A DNA stretch of 64,000 nt from JALHNI01 sp965229305 (GTDB lineage Bacteria > Acidobacteriota > Terriglobia > Bryobacterales > Bryobacteraceae): NCBI GenBank assembly GCA_965229305.1, contig CBDDIZ010000034.1:62001-126000 (forward strand), read 5' to 3'. Under the pieces are notes generated by a model, which was not told the DNA's origin, ran no database searches, and saw only the letters and a program-made list of their open reading frames with translations. Both the position numbers and the translations under genes were made by a program. Below, piece after piece: positions 53,095 through 61,280 of the stretch. How positions within the stretch are numbered: position 1 is the stretch's first letter; every line of letters begins with the position of its first letter.

Positions 53095-53436
53095 ATGGAC
53101 GAACAACGCCTCGAACTGCCGCAGGGTACGCTCGACATTTTGATCCTGCGCACGCTGATCGCCGAGCCGCAGCATGGGTGGGGAATTTCCGAACGGATAC
53201 AGCAGGTCTCCGGCGATGTGCTGCAGGTGCAGCAGGGGTCGCTGTATCCGGCTTTGCATCGTCTGGAGCGGCGGGGCTGGATTCGCGCCGAGTGGGGAAC
53301 TTCCGAAAACAATCGGCGGGCGAAGTTTTATGAGCTGACCGACGAAGGGCGTGCGCGCCTGGAGGCGGAGACCGAGGCGTGGCAGAAGCTGACGTTCGCC
53401 GTGGGGCGAGTGCTGGGGCTGGGACATGCGAAGTGA
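53095..53436 (+). CDS. PadR family transcriptional regulator
   Basis: 113 residues: LPQGTLDILILRTLIAEPQH followed by GWGISERIQQVS, VQQGSLYPALHRLERRGWIR and NNRRAKFYELTDEGRARLEA. AGGGAAG precedes the ATG. It is a close paralogue in layout of the divergent PadR. Its end overlaps the downstream ADOP permease gene by 11 bp. Confidence 0.94.
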   Translation: MDEQRLELPQGTLDILILRTLIAEPQHGWGISERIQQVSGDVLQVQQGSLYPALHRLERRGWIRAEWGTSENNRRAKFYELTDEGRARLEAETEAWQKLTFAVGRVLGLGHAK

Positions 53437-56059
53437 TCTGCGTGCTCGGCTGCGGGCGCTGTTTCGACGTGAGGCCGTGGAGCGGGAGTTAGACGAGGAA
53501 TTGGCGTTCCACTTGGAGCGCAGCGTGTCAAAGCTGATGGGACAGGGACTGAGTCGGGCGGCGGCGGAGCGGCAGGCGCGGCTGGCGTTGGGGGGCGTGG
53601 AGCAAACCAAGGAAGAGTGCCGCAGGGCGCGGGGCGTGGCAGTACTGGAAGGGCTGATGAAGGACGCGGACTTCGCGGTCCGGATGCTACGGAAGTCGCC
53701 TGGATTTACCTTGGCTGTGGTGCTGTCGCTGGGGCTGGGGATTGGCGCAAACACAGCGATTTTCAGCCTGATCGATGCAGTGATGTGGCGGAGCCTGCCG
53801 GTGGAGAGTCCGGAGACGTTGCAGGCGGTGGTGCATGGGCAGGACGGCCAGTTGGCCGAGGGATTCACGTACCAGCAGTTTCGCGCGTTCGAGAAGAATC
53901 GCGACCAGGTAGGGGGCGTGGCGGCGTACGCGACGACGCGGCTGAACGTGGCGGTCGACGGAGGCATGGAGCCTACGGCGGCCGGGCAATTGGTCTCGGA
54001 CGGCTACTTCGCGCTGCTGGGCGTGCGGGCGCAACTGGGCCGGGCGCTGGGGGAAGATCGACAACCGGTGGTGATGCTGAGCGACGGCTACTGGAGGCGC
54101 CGGTTCGCGGCGGATCCGCGAGTGGTGGGGCGGTCGCTGCGGATCTCGGGCATCCCGTTCGAAGTGATTGGCGTGACGCCGCCGGAATTCTTCGGCGTGG
54201 AGGTGGGCGTGTCGCCGGATCTTTTCGTGCCGCTGCGATTGCAGCCAGTGGTGATGCCGGCAGAGGAAAACCTGCTTGAGCGCCCGATCCACTACTCGAC
54301 CTGGGTGAAGGTGATCGCGCGGCTCCAGCCGGGAATTCCCGCGAGTCACGTGGCGGCGACTTGGCAGCCGGTGTATCAAAGCGAAGTCCCGCAGGGGTTC
54401 AAGGCGGCATCATTGCGGCGCGAGCGGGTGTCGCTGACGCCGGCCGGGACAGGCATCTCGGCATTGCGCCAGGAGTTCTCGCAGCCCTTGTTCCTGTTGA
54501 TGGGGGTGGTGGGCGTGGTGCTGCTGATTGCCTGCGCGAATGTGGCGAACCTGTTGCTGGCGCGCGGAGCGGCGCGACAGGCAGAGTTTCGCTTGCGTCT
54601 GGCACTGGGAGCGGGACGGGGGCGGGTGACCTCGCAACTGCTGGTGGAGAGCGCGATACTGGCGGCGATGGCTGGCGCCTTGGGAGTGGGCATGGCGCAG
54701 GCGGCGACGCGATGGTTGGTGTCGTTTTTGGGGGAAGGCCGAAGCGTGCCGATGGTGCTGAGCCTGGCGCCGGACGGGCGGCTGCTGGCGTTTACGACGC
54801 TGGTGTCGGTGCTGACGGCGCTGCTGTTCGGACTTGCTCCAGCTTGGTTTGCGACGCGGAGTGCTGGCACGAGGACGCCCGGCAAACTGCTGGCGGTGGC
54901 GCAAGTGGCGTTGTCGCTGGTGCTGCTGTTTGCGGCTGGCCTGTTCGCACGAAGTCTGAATCATCTCAGCAGCCGCATGGGCGCTGCGGGGAATGAGCGC
55001 GTCCTGGTAGTTCGCGTAGAACCGAAGGGGAGCGATCAGCGCAATGCGGCGGGCGCCAGTGAACGATTGGACCGGACCTATCGGGAATTGGCCGCCCGTG
55101 TATCGATGATTCCCGGCGTACAGGCGGCGGGACTCGCGCAATTTACGCCGACGAGCTTACGCGGTTACTCCGGCGAAGTGGAGATCGAGGGCAGCGAAAA
55201 GGTGCGGACCTATGTGCCGATGGTCTATCCGGGTTATTTTGCCGCTGCAGGGGTGGAGTTGCTGGTGGGGCGCGATCTGGATGAGCGAGACCTGCGGCCG
55301 AATGCACCGCTGGTGTCGGTGGTGAATGAGACGTTTGCGCGGCGAGTGTTTCCGCGCGAGCGGCATCCGGTGGGGAAGCGTTACCAGATCGGCGACGAGA
55401 CGAGGGAGGTGGTGGGTTTGGTGAGAGACTCGCTGCTGCACGACGTGCGCGCGGCCGAAGCGGGGCCGATCTCGTATCAGCCGTTTCTGCAGACGGTGAC
55501 CGGGCGGGGCCAGATGGCGCTGTATGTGCGGGCGGTTGGCAGCGTGGCCTCGATTCTGCCGGACGTGCGGCGGGCGGTGCAAGCCGTGGACTTGACCTTG
55601 CCGATGTTCGAAGTGCGGACGCTCAAGGCGGAGATCGAGACGGTGCTGGTGCGCGAGCGCTTGCTGGCGCTGCTCTCGAGTCTGTTCGGGGCGGTGGCGC
55701 TGGCGTTGGCGTGCATCGGGATCTATGGGCTGTTTGCGTTCACGGTGGTGAGGCGACGGCGCGAGTTGGCGGTGCGCAAGGCGATCGGCGCGGGACAGGG
55801 GAAGGTGATCTGGACGGTGATGCGCGAGGTGCTAACGCTGTTGGGATGGGGCGTGGCACTGGGGATTCCAGCGACGCTCGGGTGCGCGAAGCTGGCGGCG
55901 AGCCGGATTGAGGGGCTGCTGTTCGGGTCGAGTGTGATGGATCCGATGACCATTGGCGGGGCGACGACGGTGTTGGTTCTGGTGGCGGCGGTGGCCGGTT
56001 ACCTACCGGCGCGGCAGGCGTCGCGCATCGATCCGATGGCGGCGTTGCGGGTGGAGTAA
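53426..56059 (+). CDS. ADOP-type ABC transporter permease (MacB/FtsX-like)
   Basis: 877 residues. The N-terminal prefix ELDEELAFHLERSVSKLMGQ is followed by a first permease unit (LAVVLSLGLGIGANTAIFSL) and a second unit ending ARQASRIDPMAALRVE, with NVANLLLARGAARQAEFRLR in the middle transmembrane block. It is the mirror image of the permease at 49903-52638 and, like it, has no ATPase gene nearby. Coupled by 11 bp to its PadR gene. Role inferred: export or stress-coupled membrane function under PadR control. Confidence 0.93.
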   Translation: MRSDLRARLRALFRREAVERELDEELAFHLERSVSKLMGQGLSRAAAERQARLALGGVEQTKEECRRARGVAVLEGLMKDADFAVRMLRKSPGFTLAVVLSLGLGIGANTAIFSLIDAVMWRSLPVESPETLQAVVHGQDGQLAEGFTYQQFRAFEKNRDQVGGVAAYATTRLNVAVDGGMEPTAAGQLVSDGYFALLGVRAQLGRALGEDRQPVVMLSDGYWRRRFAADPRVVGRSLRISGIPFEVIGVTPPEFFGVEVGVSPDLFVPLRLQPVVMPAEENLLERPIHYSTWVKVIARLQPGIPASHVAATWQPVYQSEVPQGFKAASLRRERVSLTPAGTGISALRQEFSQPLFLLMGVVGVVLLIACANVANLLLARGAARQAEFRLRLALGAGRGRVTSQLLVESAILAAMAGALGVGMAQAATRWLVSFLGEGRSVPMVLSLAPDGRLLAFTTLVSVLTALLFGLAPAWFATRSAGTRTPGKLLAVAQVALSLVLLFAAGLFARSLNHLSSRMGAAGNERVLVVRVEPKGSDQRNAAGASERLDRTYRELAARVSMIPGVQAAGLAQFTPTSLRGYSGEVEIEGSEKVRTYVPMVYPGYFAAAGVELLVGRDLDERDLRPNAPLVSVVNETFARRVFPRERHPVGKRYQIGDETREVVGLVRDSLLHDVRAAEAGPISYQPFLQTVTGRGQMALYVRAVGSVASILPDVRRAVQAVDLTLPMFEVRTLKAEIETVLVRERLLALLSSLFGAVALALACIGIYGLFAFTVVRRRRELAVRKAIGAGQGKVIWTVMREVLTLLGWGVALGIPATLGCAKLAASRIEGLLFGSSVMDPMTIGGATTVLVLVAAVAGYLPARQASRIDPMAALRVE

Positions 56060-56062
56060 GTT

Positions 56063-56449
56063 CTAAGACGCGGAGAAGGCGGCTTGAGGCGCGGCCGAGT
56101 CGCTACCGGCGAGGTCCATGCGCTCGATGCGGCCTCCGGCGAGCGTATAGACATGCCAGACCTCGCTATCGGAAAGCAGGTCGCCCGCGAGGCTTTTGAC
56201 GACCTGATGGACGCGGACGCGAACGACGCCGGTCGAGTCGGCGATGATCTCGATGGGGTCGACGTGGGGGTCGAACTCTTGCCATTGGCGAGTCCAATAG
56301 GCGCGAATCTCTGCCGGTCCGACGGCGCGGCCACCTTCCGAAGCCTTGGGCCAACTGACGGTGTCGTTCATGAGTTGTAGGGCGGCATCAATGTCGCGCC
56401 GGTTGAACGCGGCGTAGGCTTGGGCGATCAGGGTGTCGGTTGAGGTCAT
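56063..56449 (-). CDS. SnoaL/NTF2-like protein
   Basis: 128 residues from ATG 56449. IAQAYAAFNRRDIDAALQLM, EIRAYWTRQWQEFDPHVDPI and VRVRVHQVVKSLAGDLLSDS match the small SnoaL-like cone fold, with a hydrophobic pocket used by isomerases or as a ligand-binding domain. The longer upstream frame is not protein-like. Function unknown. Confidence 0.78.
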   Translation of the reverse strand: MTSTDTLIAQAYAAFNRRDIDAALQLMNDTVSWPKASEGGRAVGPAEIRAYWTRQWQEFDPHVDPIEIIADSTGVVRVRVHQVVKSLAGDLLSDSEVWHVYTLAGGRIERMDLAGSDSAAPQAAFSAS

Positions 56450-56513
56450 GAGCAAGGGCCTGTGCTCATGGTACGCCGGCGGGGTGGCGAAACAGTGCGA
56501 AAGTGGTTTCGAG

Positions 56514-57209
56514 ATGAAGCAGGATACGTCGTATGCGGCGATGGTGCTCGGCGCGACGGGCAATGTGGGCGGCCGCATCGTGCAACTGCTGGTCCGAAGT
56601 CCGCGGTGCCGGATCGTGGTGGTGGTGACGCGCCGGCGGACGGGGGCGTGGGCGGACGAGAAGGTCCGCGAGGTGGTGGTAGAGATGGACCGGTTGGAGG
56701 AGCAACTGGCCGCGCAGGTGGACGGAGTGGATATCGCGTTGGCCGCGTTTGGGGTGGGGAAGGGCAGTGCGATGATGCCGGAGGACGAGGTCCGCAGGAT
56801 CGAAGTGGACTATCCGGCGGCATTCTGTCGAGCGGCGAGGCGGGCGGGAGCGCGTGTGGCTGGCGTGATGACGGCGATGGGGGCGAATCCGCAAGCGCGG
56901 ACCCGGTACACGCGGATCCTGGGCGAGAAAGAGAAGGCAATTGAGGCGTTGCAGTTCGACTTTCTCGGGCTGTACCGACCGGCGGTGATGCTGGGTAACA
57001 GCAATACGCCCGGCTGGCTGAATGCGGCGATGCCTCTGGTGCATTGGGCGATGCCGCGGAAGTATTGGTCCGTGCATAAGAATGATCTGGCGCGGGCGAT
57101 GGTAGCCCAGTCCGAAGAGGCTTGGGTAACGCAGCAGCAGCGCGTCGTGAAGATTCTGGAGTATCCGGAGATGGAGCCTTACTTTGTGAAAGGCGAGCGC
57201 GATGGATGA
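56514..57209 (+). CDS. NAD(P)-binding protein, TIP30/NmrA-like
   Basis: About 231 residues from ATG 56514. MVLGATGNVGGRIVQLLV is the Rossmann glycine-rich loop, VVVVTRRRTGAW the second strand, DIALAAFGVGKGS the third; VDYPAAFCRAARRAGARVAG and LYRPAVMLGNS follow as in atypical SDRs of the TIP30 type. An in-frame ATG at 56433 overlaps the divergent gene and is less likely. The end overlaps the next gene by 8 bp. Confidence 0.8.
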   Translation: MKQDTSYAAMVLGATGNVGGRIVQLLVRSPRCRIVVVVTRRRTGAWADEKVREVVVEMDRLEEQLAAQVDGVDIALAAFGVGKGSAMMPEDEVRRIEVDYPAAFCRAARRAGARVAGVMTAMGANPQARTRYTRILGEKEKAIEALQFDFLGLYRPAVMLGNSNTPGWLNAAMPLVHWAMPRKYWSVHKNDLARAMVAQSEEAWVTQQQRVVKILEYPEMEPYFVKGERDG

Positions 57210-58389
57210 GTTATCGGCGTTGGCTGCGTTTCCGCCGGCGCTACGCGAGTTAGTTGCAGCGGAACTCGCGGCGGGTAACGAGATTCTGGAAGTGTCGAGT
57301 ACGTTTCCCGCGCCGCCGGCTGGGGCTTACGTGAAGCTGGCGCGGGCCGTGACGACCCGCGAACGCGCGAGTACGCCGGGAGTTAGCTTCTACGAGCGTA
57401 ACTCGTCGAGTTACTCGGGAGAGTTTGCGGACGAGCGTCGATTTTATTTTGTTCTCGAGCCACCGCGGCCGCCGGAGCCGGAGCCCGACATGAACGCCAT
57501 CCGCGCGGAACTGGAGGCACGGCAGCGGGCGGCGGATGCGGCGCGGTTTGTGACCGACGAGCCAGTGCGCCGTGAGTCGACTGCCCGAGGCTCGCGGGCC
57601 TTGGAGCGGTTTCGCGAGAGTATGACGTGTACTTATGAGCGCTGGTACGACGGCATTGGTTACGACTTGGCCATCCTGAAGGCGGCAATGCCAACGGAAA
57701 GGACCGAGATAGAAGATTTATTGATCTCAAGGGGTGTCGATGACTGGCGCGATGTCGAGGCGCTGGCCGTGCTCGATACCCCGCGGGCGCAGGCAACGTT
57801 GCTCCGGGCATTGCAGATGGGGAGTCACGCGGTGCGGATGGCTGTGCTCCATCACGCGCCGCACTTAGCGTCTGAAGCCGAGCGGACGAAGTCCTTGGTG
57901 CAGGCCCTCGAAGGCGCGGACACTTACGGCGGGCTGACCCAAGCGCTGTTACAAGTCCAGGAGTATCATCCGCCGGAGGTAATCGATGTGTTGTTGCGCG
58001 GGGTGCTAAGACGCGACGAGGGTGCGCCGGTGCATTTCGCAGCGATGTTGATGTACCTGCATGGTAAGGCTTCTTCGGCTTTCGATTGGGAGCAGCGGCC
58101 ATTCTTTCTAAAGTTTCATACGAAGGATCCGGAGGAGCGGAAGAAGCTTTTTGTGGAGTTGTGCGCGAAGATCGGCGTGGAGCCCGCGACTTACTTAAAA
58201 GGTAAGTTAGCTGGCGAAGAGCTGGACGAGGCCATAGAAGACGGGCGCCGAGAAACAAAGCGAGTCGACACGATCGAGCACGCCGCCGTGGCCGGCGATG
58301 GCGGTGCCCCAGTCTTTGAGGTGGCGTTGGCGTTTGAGGGCGGAGAGGACGAGTCCGCTGGCGAAACCGGCGCCGGTGGCGAGCAGTGA
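57202..58389 (+). CDS. Uncharacterised helical-repeat protein with antisense-overlapping 3' end
   Basis: 395 residues. The middle (QATLLRALQMGSHAVRMAVL, ALLQVQEYHPPEVIDVLLRG) looks like HEAT or Armadillo-type helical pairs. The last 61 codons (58207-58389) run antisense to the cdsA-like gene, and the final residues are Glu/Gly-rich, as expected from an antisense read. A plausible natural end is near 58200, where ACTTAC and GTAAGT form an inverted repeat. The gene may have lost its stop. Function not recognised. Confidence 0.55.
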   Translation: MDELSALAAFPPALRELVAAELAAGNEILEVSSTFPAPPAGAYVKLARAVTTRERASTPGVSFYERNSSSYSGEFADERRFYFVLEPPRPPEPEPDMNAIRAELEARQRAADAARFVTDEPVRRESTARGSRALERFRESMTCTYERWYDGIGYDLAILKAAMPTERTEIEDLLISRGVDDWRDVEALAVLDTPRAQATLLRALQMGSHAVRMAVLHHAPHLASEAERTKSLVQALEGADTYGGLTQALLQVQEYHPPEVIDVLLRGVLRRDEGAPVHFAAMLMYLHGKASSAFDWEQRPFFLKFHTKDPEERKKLFVELCAKIGVEPATYLKGKLAGEELDEAIEDGRRETKRVDTIEHAAVAGDGGAPVFEVALAFEGGEDESAGETGAGGEQ

Positions 58390-59034
58390 GCCTCCGAGAG
58401 CACCCCAGGGCCCAAAGGGTGTGAGGTGATGGAGCGCGCCGCCCAGGGCGGTCGCCGTGAGGATGCCGCCGGCAAAGCCTTCGACGGTCTTCGACGGCGA
58501 GATTCGCGGAGCGATGGCGTGGCGACCCACCGCGCGTCCCCAGAGGTATTGCAGCACATCGCTGGCTTGCACGATCAGCACCAGATAGAGCATCCATTCG
58601 GGCCGGGCGAGGGCGGGGATGAAGGAGAGTCCGTAGACGCAAAGCAGAAGGCCGAGGCAGCGTTGCCGGTTGAGCAACAAGCCGGCGAGGGGGAGCATGA
58701 GCAGGGCGATCCCCGGCCAACTGAAGGCGATGGCCACGTATTGAACCGGTATGGCGAGAAAGTACCAGACGCTGGGCGGGCCCAGGGGGTCAGTAGCGGC
58801 GAACTCACGCCAGGCGAACCACGAGAGGGAAGCGAACAACAGAATGACGGCGGGCCGTCCCAGGAGGAGCGCCAAGCCGCCCACGGAGATCATCACCCAC
58901 CAGGCGAAGACGCGCGTATTGACGTTGGAGATCGTGCGCGAGGGGCGGCGCCACGCGATCGCTTGACCGAGCGCGGTGGCGATGACCAGGACGGCGAAGA
59001 GGCCGGCGAAGACGGCGCGGACGTCGGGAGTCAT
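58207..59034 (-). CDS. cdsA: Phosphatidate cytidylyltransferase, CdsA-like
   Basis: 275 residues, about eight helices. The C-terminal CdsA signature is complete: ISPSKTVEGFAGGI, then LKRQRHLKDWGTAIAGHGGV and LDRVDSLCFSAPVFY. It makes CDP-diacylglycerol from CTP and phosphatidate. It is the last gene of a six-gene operon with 4-bp overlap to plsC, supplying the substrate for the CDP-alcohol phosphatidyltransferase at the operon head. Confidence 0.92.
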   Translation of the reverse strand: MTPDVRAVFAGLFAVLVIATALGQAIAWRRPSRTISNVNTRVFAWWVMISVGGLALLLGRPAVILLFASLSWFAWREFAATDPLGPPSVWYFLAIPVQYVAIAFSWPGIALLMLPLAGLLLNRQRCLGLLLCVYGLSFIPALARPEWMLYLVLIVQASDVLQYLWGRAVGRHAIAPRISPSKTVEGFAGGILTATALGGALHHLTPFGPWGALGGSLLATGAGFASGLVLSALKRQRHLKDWGTAIAGHGGVLDRVDSLCFSAPVFYGLVQLFAS

Positions 59035-59663
59035 ACCGGTGGGGTCCGTGGGCCGTTCGGCGGGCGCAGGGCTTCCATGGCGGCGCGGAGGCGAGAGAGA
59101 AACGCCGTGAGGTCTTCATGGCCATCCCAATGAAGCGGGGCGCCGAAGTGGACAGCGCACCGGCCGGGGATCGGAAGCAACGCTCGCTTGGGGAGAACGC
59201 GCGCCGCATTTTCGATCCAGACTGGGACGATCGGAAGGTGACGGAAGGCGCGGGCGAGAGCATAGATGCCGGGCTTCAAGGGCTGAAGCGAGTCGCCCGG
59301 GCCGCGCGTGCCTTCGGGGAAAAAAATGAGCGAGTCGCCTTCGCGAAGCGCTTGAAAGGCGGGTCCGAGAGGGTTGAGGTCCGCGCCGCCGCGTTCGATG
59401 AGCACGGTGCGGAAGACTTGGCGAGCAAGATAGGGGCGGCAAAGGCCCGCGCCCCAGTAGTCGGCCGCAGCGACGGGACGGATGGACCCGGGGAGCGAGC
59501 GGGGCAGCGCGCCCATCAAGAGGATGGCGTCAAGATGGCTGGTGTGATTGGCGCAGTAGATGCGCTGGCCAGCGGGCAACTCGCCATGGTGCCAATGCGC
59601 CTGGGCTCCGGCAAGATGGCGCGCGGCCGACAGCGAAACCGACTTGAGCAACGGCGCGATCAT
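59031..59663 (-). CDS. plsC: 1-acyl-sn-glycerol-3-phosphate acyltransferase-like (PlsC)
   Basis: 210 residues. Motif I is CANHTSHLDAILL (H-x4-D), motif III FFPEGTRGP, and IVPVWIEN follows. It probably acylates lysophosphatidate to phosphatidate, the substrate of CdsA. ATG 59663 overlaps the preceding stop as ATGA; the upstream in-frame extension is out of family. Soluble or peripheral membrane enzyme. Confidence 0.9.
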   Translation of the reverse strand: MIAPLLKSVSLSAARHLAGAQAHWHHGELPAGQRIYCANHTSHLDAILLMGALPRSLPGSIRPVAAADYWGAGLCRPYLARQVFRTVLIERGGADLNPLGPAFQALREGDSLIFFPEGTRGPGDSLQPLKPGIYALARAFRHLPIVPVWIENAARVLPKRALLPIPGRCAVHFGAPLHWDGHEDLTAFLSRLRAAMEALRPPNGPRTPPV

Positions 59664-60070
59664 CGTGGGCTGCTCAGTAAGAAGGCGGCGGTGGCGACAG
59701 ACTGAAGCAAGCAGGCGGCGATCAGAAAGCGGGCCCAGCGGCGCGCGCCCTGGCAGCGTTCGGCGACACCGCGGACCGGCGGCGGAGTGGTACGTAGGCC
59801 AGCGCGGACGAGCCAGACGTCGAGCCGGCCGGGGGCGTCGTGAGGGTCCGTGGCCAGCAGCGTGAGCAGGTCGGCATCGAGGCGGAGCCGGACGGCGAGG
59901 TAGACCACAACGGCCCACGCGACGAGCGGCACCCAAAGGTGTTGCAGGGCAGCGACGAGGGCCCCCACGTGAGACGCCCACACAAGCGGTTCCAAGGCAC
60001 GGAGAAGAGCCGCGGTGGCGCGGCAATCGAAGACCGCCGCGTCGTCAGGAATGGGCGGCGAGTTGGGCAT
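59660..60070 (-). CDS. Small membrane protein of the lipid operon
   Basis: About 136 residues from ATG 60070 (GTG 60082 is an alternative). There are two hydrophobic stretches, VPLVAWAVVVYLAVRL and FLIAACLLQSVATAAFLL, with a polar middle (LDADLLTLLATDPHDAPGRL). No family is recognised. It overlaps PAP2-phosphatase by 26 bp upstream and plsC by 4 bp downstream, so it is coupled to both. Possibly a scaffold or regulator of the cassette. Confidence 0.6.
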   Translation of the reverse strand: MPNSPPIPDDAAVFDCRATAALLRALEPLVWASHVGALVAALQHLWVPLVAWAVVVYLAVRLRLDADLLTLLATDPHDAPGRLDVWLVRAGLRTTPPPVRGVAERCQGARRWARFLIAACLLQSVATAAFLLSSPR

Positions 60071-61280
60071 AGGCCTGGACACGCTGTTCCGCCTCCTTTC
60101 CCATCACGACGTGCGGACGCGTCTGGCGGACTTTGGCGATCGCCGCTTCGGCCGTGGTGGCCTGCCCGGCCGCTAACAGCCACGCCGCCGCGACCGTCGC
60201 ACTGCGCGAATAGCCGAGCGCACAACACACCAGCACGGGCCGTTCAGCCTGCAGGATCGCCTGGACGGCGACGGCAATCTGCTCCGTGCGGGGAACGGTG
60301 AGGTCGAGCATGGGGATGTGATGGCGCGCGGAGACGGGCATTTCAGCGGTGAGGTCGACGACGGCGGCGAAGGCGGCGCCGGGTCCGGGCGCGCGGCCGA
60401 CCCAGACTCCGTCGGCCAGATGCTGCCAGGGTTCCTGACCGCGGGTCCAGCAGCGCGAGTTGATCCAGGCGCCGAGTGTGTAAGGCCACATCCAGCAGGC
60501 GATGCGGCCATTGCGCTTGGCGAGCCAGACCGAGTTGCCTGTCCAATAGGCGCAGGCCACCATCGAAAGGGCGAACGCCGGCCAAAGCCCCGCCCAGAAG
60601 ATGCCGCGCCAGGTGAAGGCCGCGAAGGTGAGGGCGATCGACGGCAGGAGATAGACGATGGCCAATCCGGGGCGCTGCGACTCGGGGTAGCTCTGTTCAG
60701 GAAACACGGCAAGGACCAACAGCGCGGCCCAAAGGCCGAGTGGGAGATCGATGAAGTGATGCTGATAGGTGGTCCAGGCCGAGAGGGCGATCAGACCGAA
60801 CCAGGCGGCGGCGAGCGGTCGTAGCCAGCCGCGGAGAACGCGCCGGTAGGCGACCCAGAGCAATACGGCGAGACTCACATGCAGCGAGGGGGCCTGGTTA
60901 AAGGCGAGGTCGAAGCGAGTCAGTTCGCCAAAGAGCCAGCCGGGGAGGCCGTCGAGTGGTGGCCGCACCCACGTGAGGCGCAACGGGAACAGCACGAAGC
61001 AACTGACGGAAAAGATCTGAATCGCCAATAGCCGCAGGGCGTGGCGATCCAACTCCTGGCGAGTGTGCCATAGCGCGAAGGAGCCAGCGTAAAGCAGATC
61101 GCAGGACCAGTACGGCACGATCGTCCAGGCGAGGAAGGGCAGGTGCCGCTCCCAACTGAAGACGAGGGAGGGCACGTAAGGAAGCCGCGCGGCGTAAGCG
61201 TTGGCGGCGTTGTAACTGACGAAAAAGAACGTGCCGAGGAACGCCAACCAGACGGCGGCCCGGAGATAAGGCCGCTGCAT
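60045..61280 (-). CDS. PAP2-type membrane phosphatase fused to dual-specificity phosphatase
   Basis: 411 residues. The N-terminal 290 residues have about eight helices and PAP2-like features: FNQAPSLHVSLAVLLW (S-x-H) and TTYQHHFIDLPLG (H-x3-D). The C-terminal 120 residues form a cytosolic tyrosine/dual-specificity phosphatase with VCCALGYSRSATVAAAWLL (C-x5-R). The fusion suggests phospholipid or polyphosphoinositide-like head-group dephosphorylation. It starts 1 bp before the hydrolase/methyltransferase stop end, in the same operon. Confidence 0.88.
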   Translation of the reverse strand: MQRPYLRAAVWLAFLGTFFFVSYNAANAYAARLPYVPSLVFSWERHLPFLAWTIVPYWSCDLLYAGSFALWHTRQELDRHALRLLAIQIFSVSCFVLFPLRLTWVRPPLDGLPGWLFGELTRFDLAFNQAPSLHVSLAVLLWVAYRRVLRGWLRPLAAAWFGLIALSAWTTYQHHFIDLPLGLWAALLVLAVFPEQSYPESQRPGLAIVYLLPSIALTFAAFTWRGIFWAGLWPAFALSMVACAYWTGNSVWLAKRNGRIACWMWPYTLGAWINSRCWTRGQEPWQHLADGVWVGRAPGPGAAFAAVVDLTAEMPVSARHHIPMLDLTVPRTEQIAVAVQAILQAERPVLVCCALGYSRSATVAAAWLLAAGQATTAEAAIAKVRQTRPHVVMGKEAEQRVQAYAQLAAHS

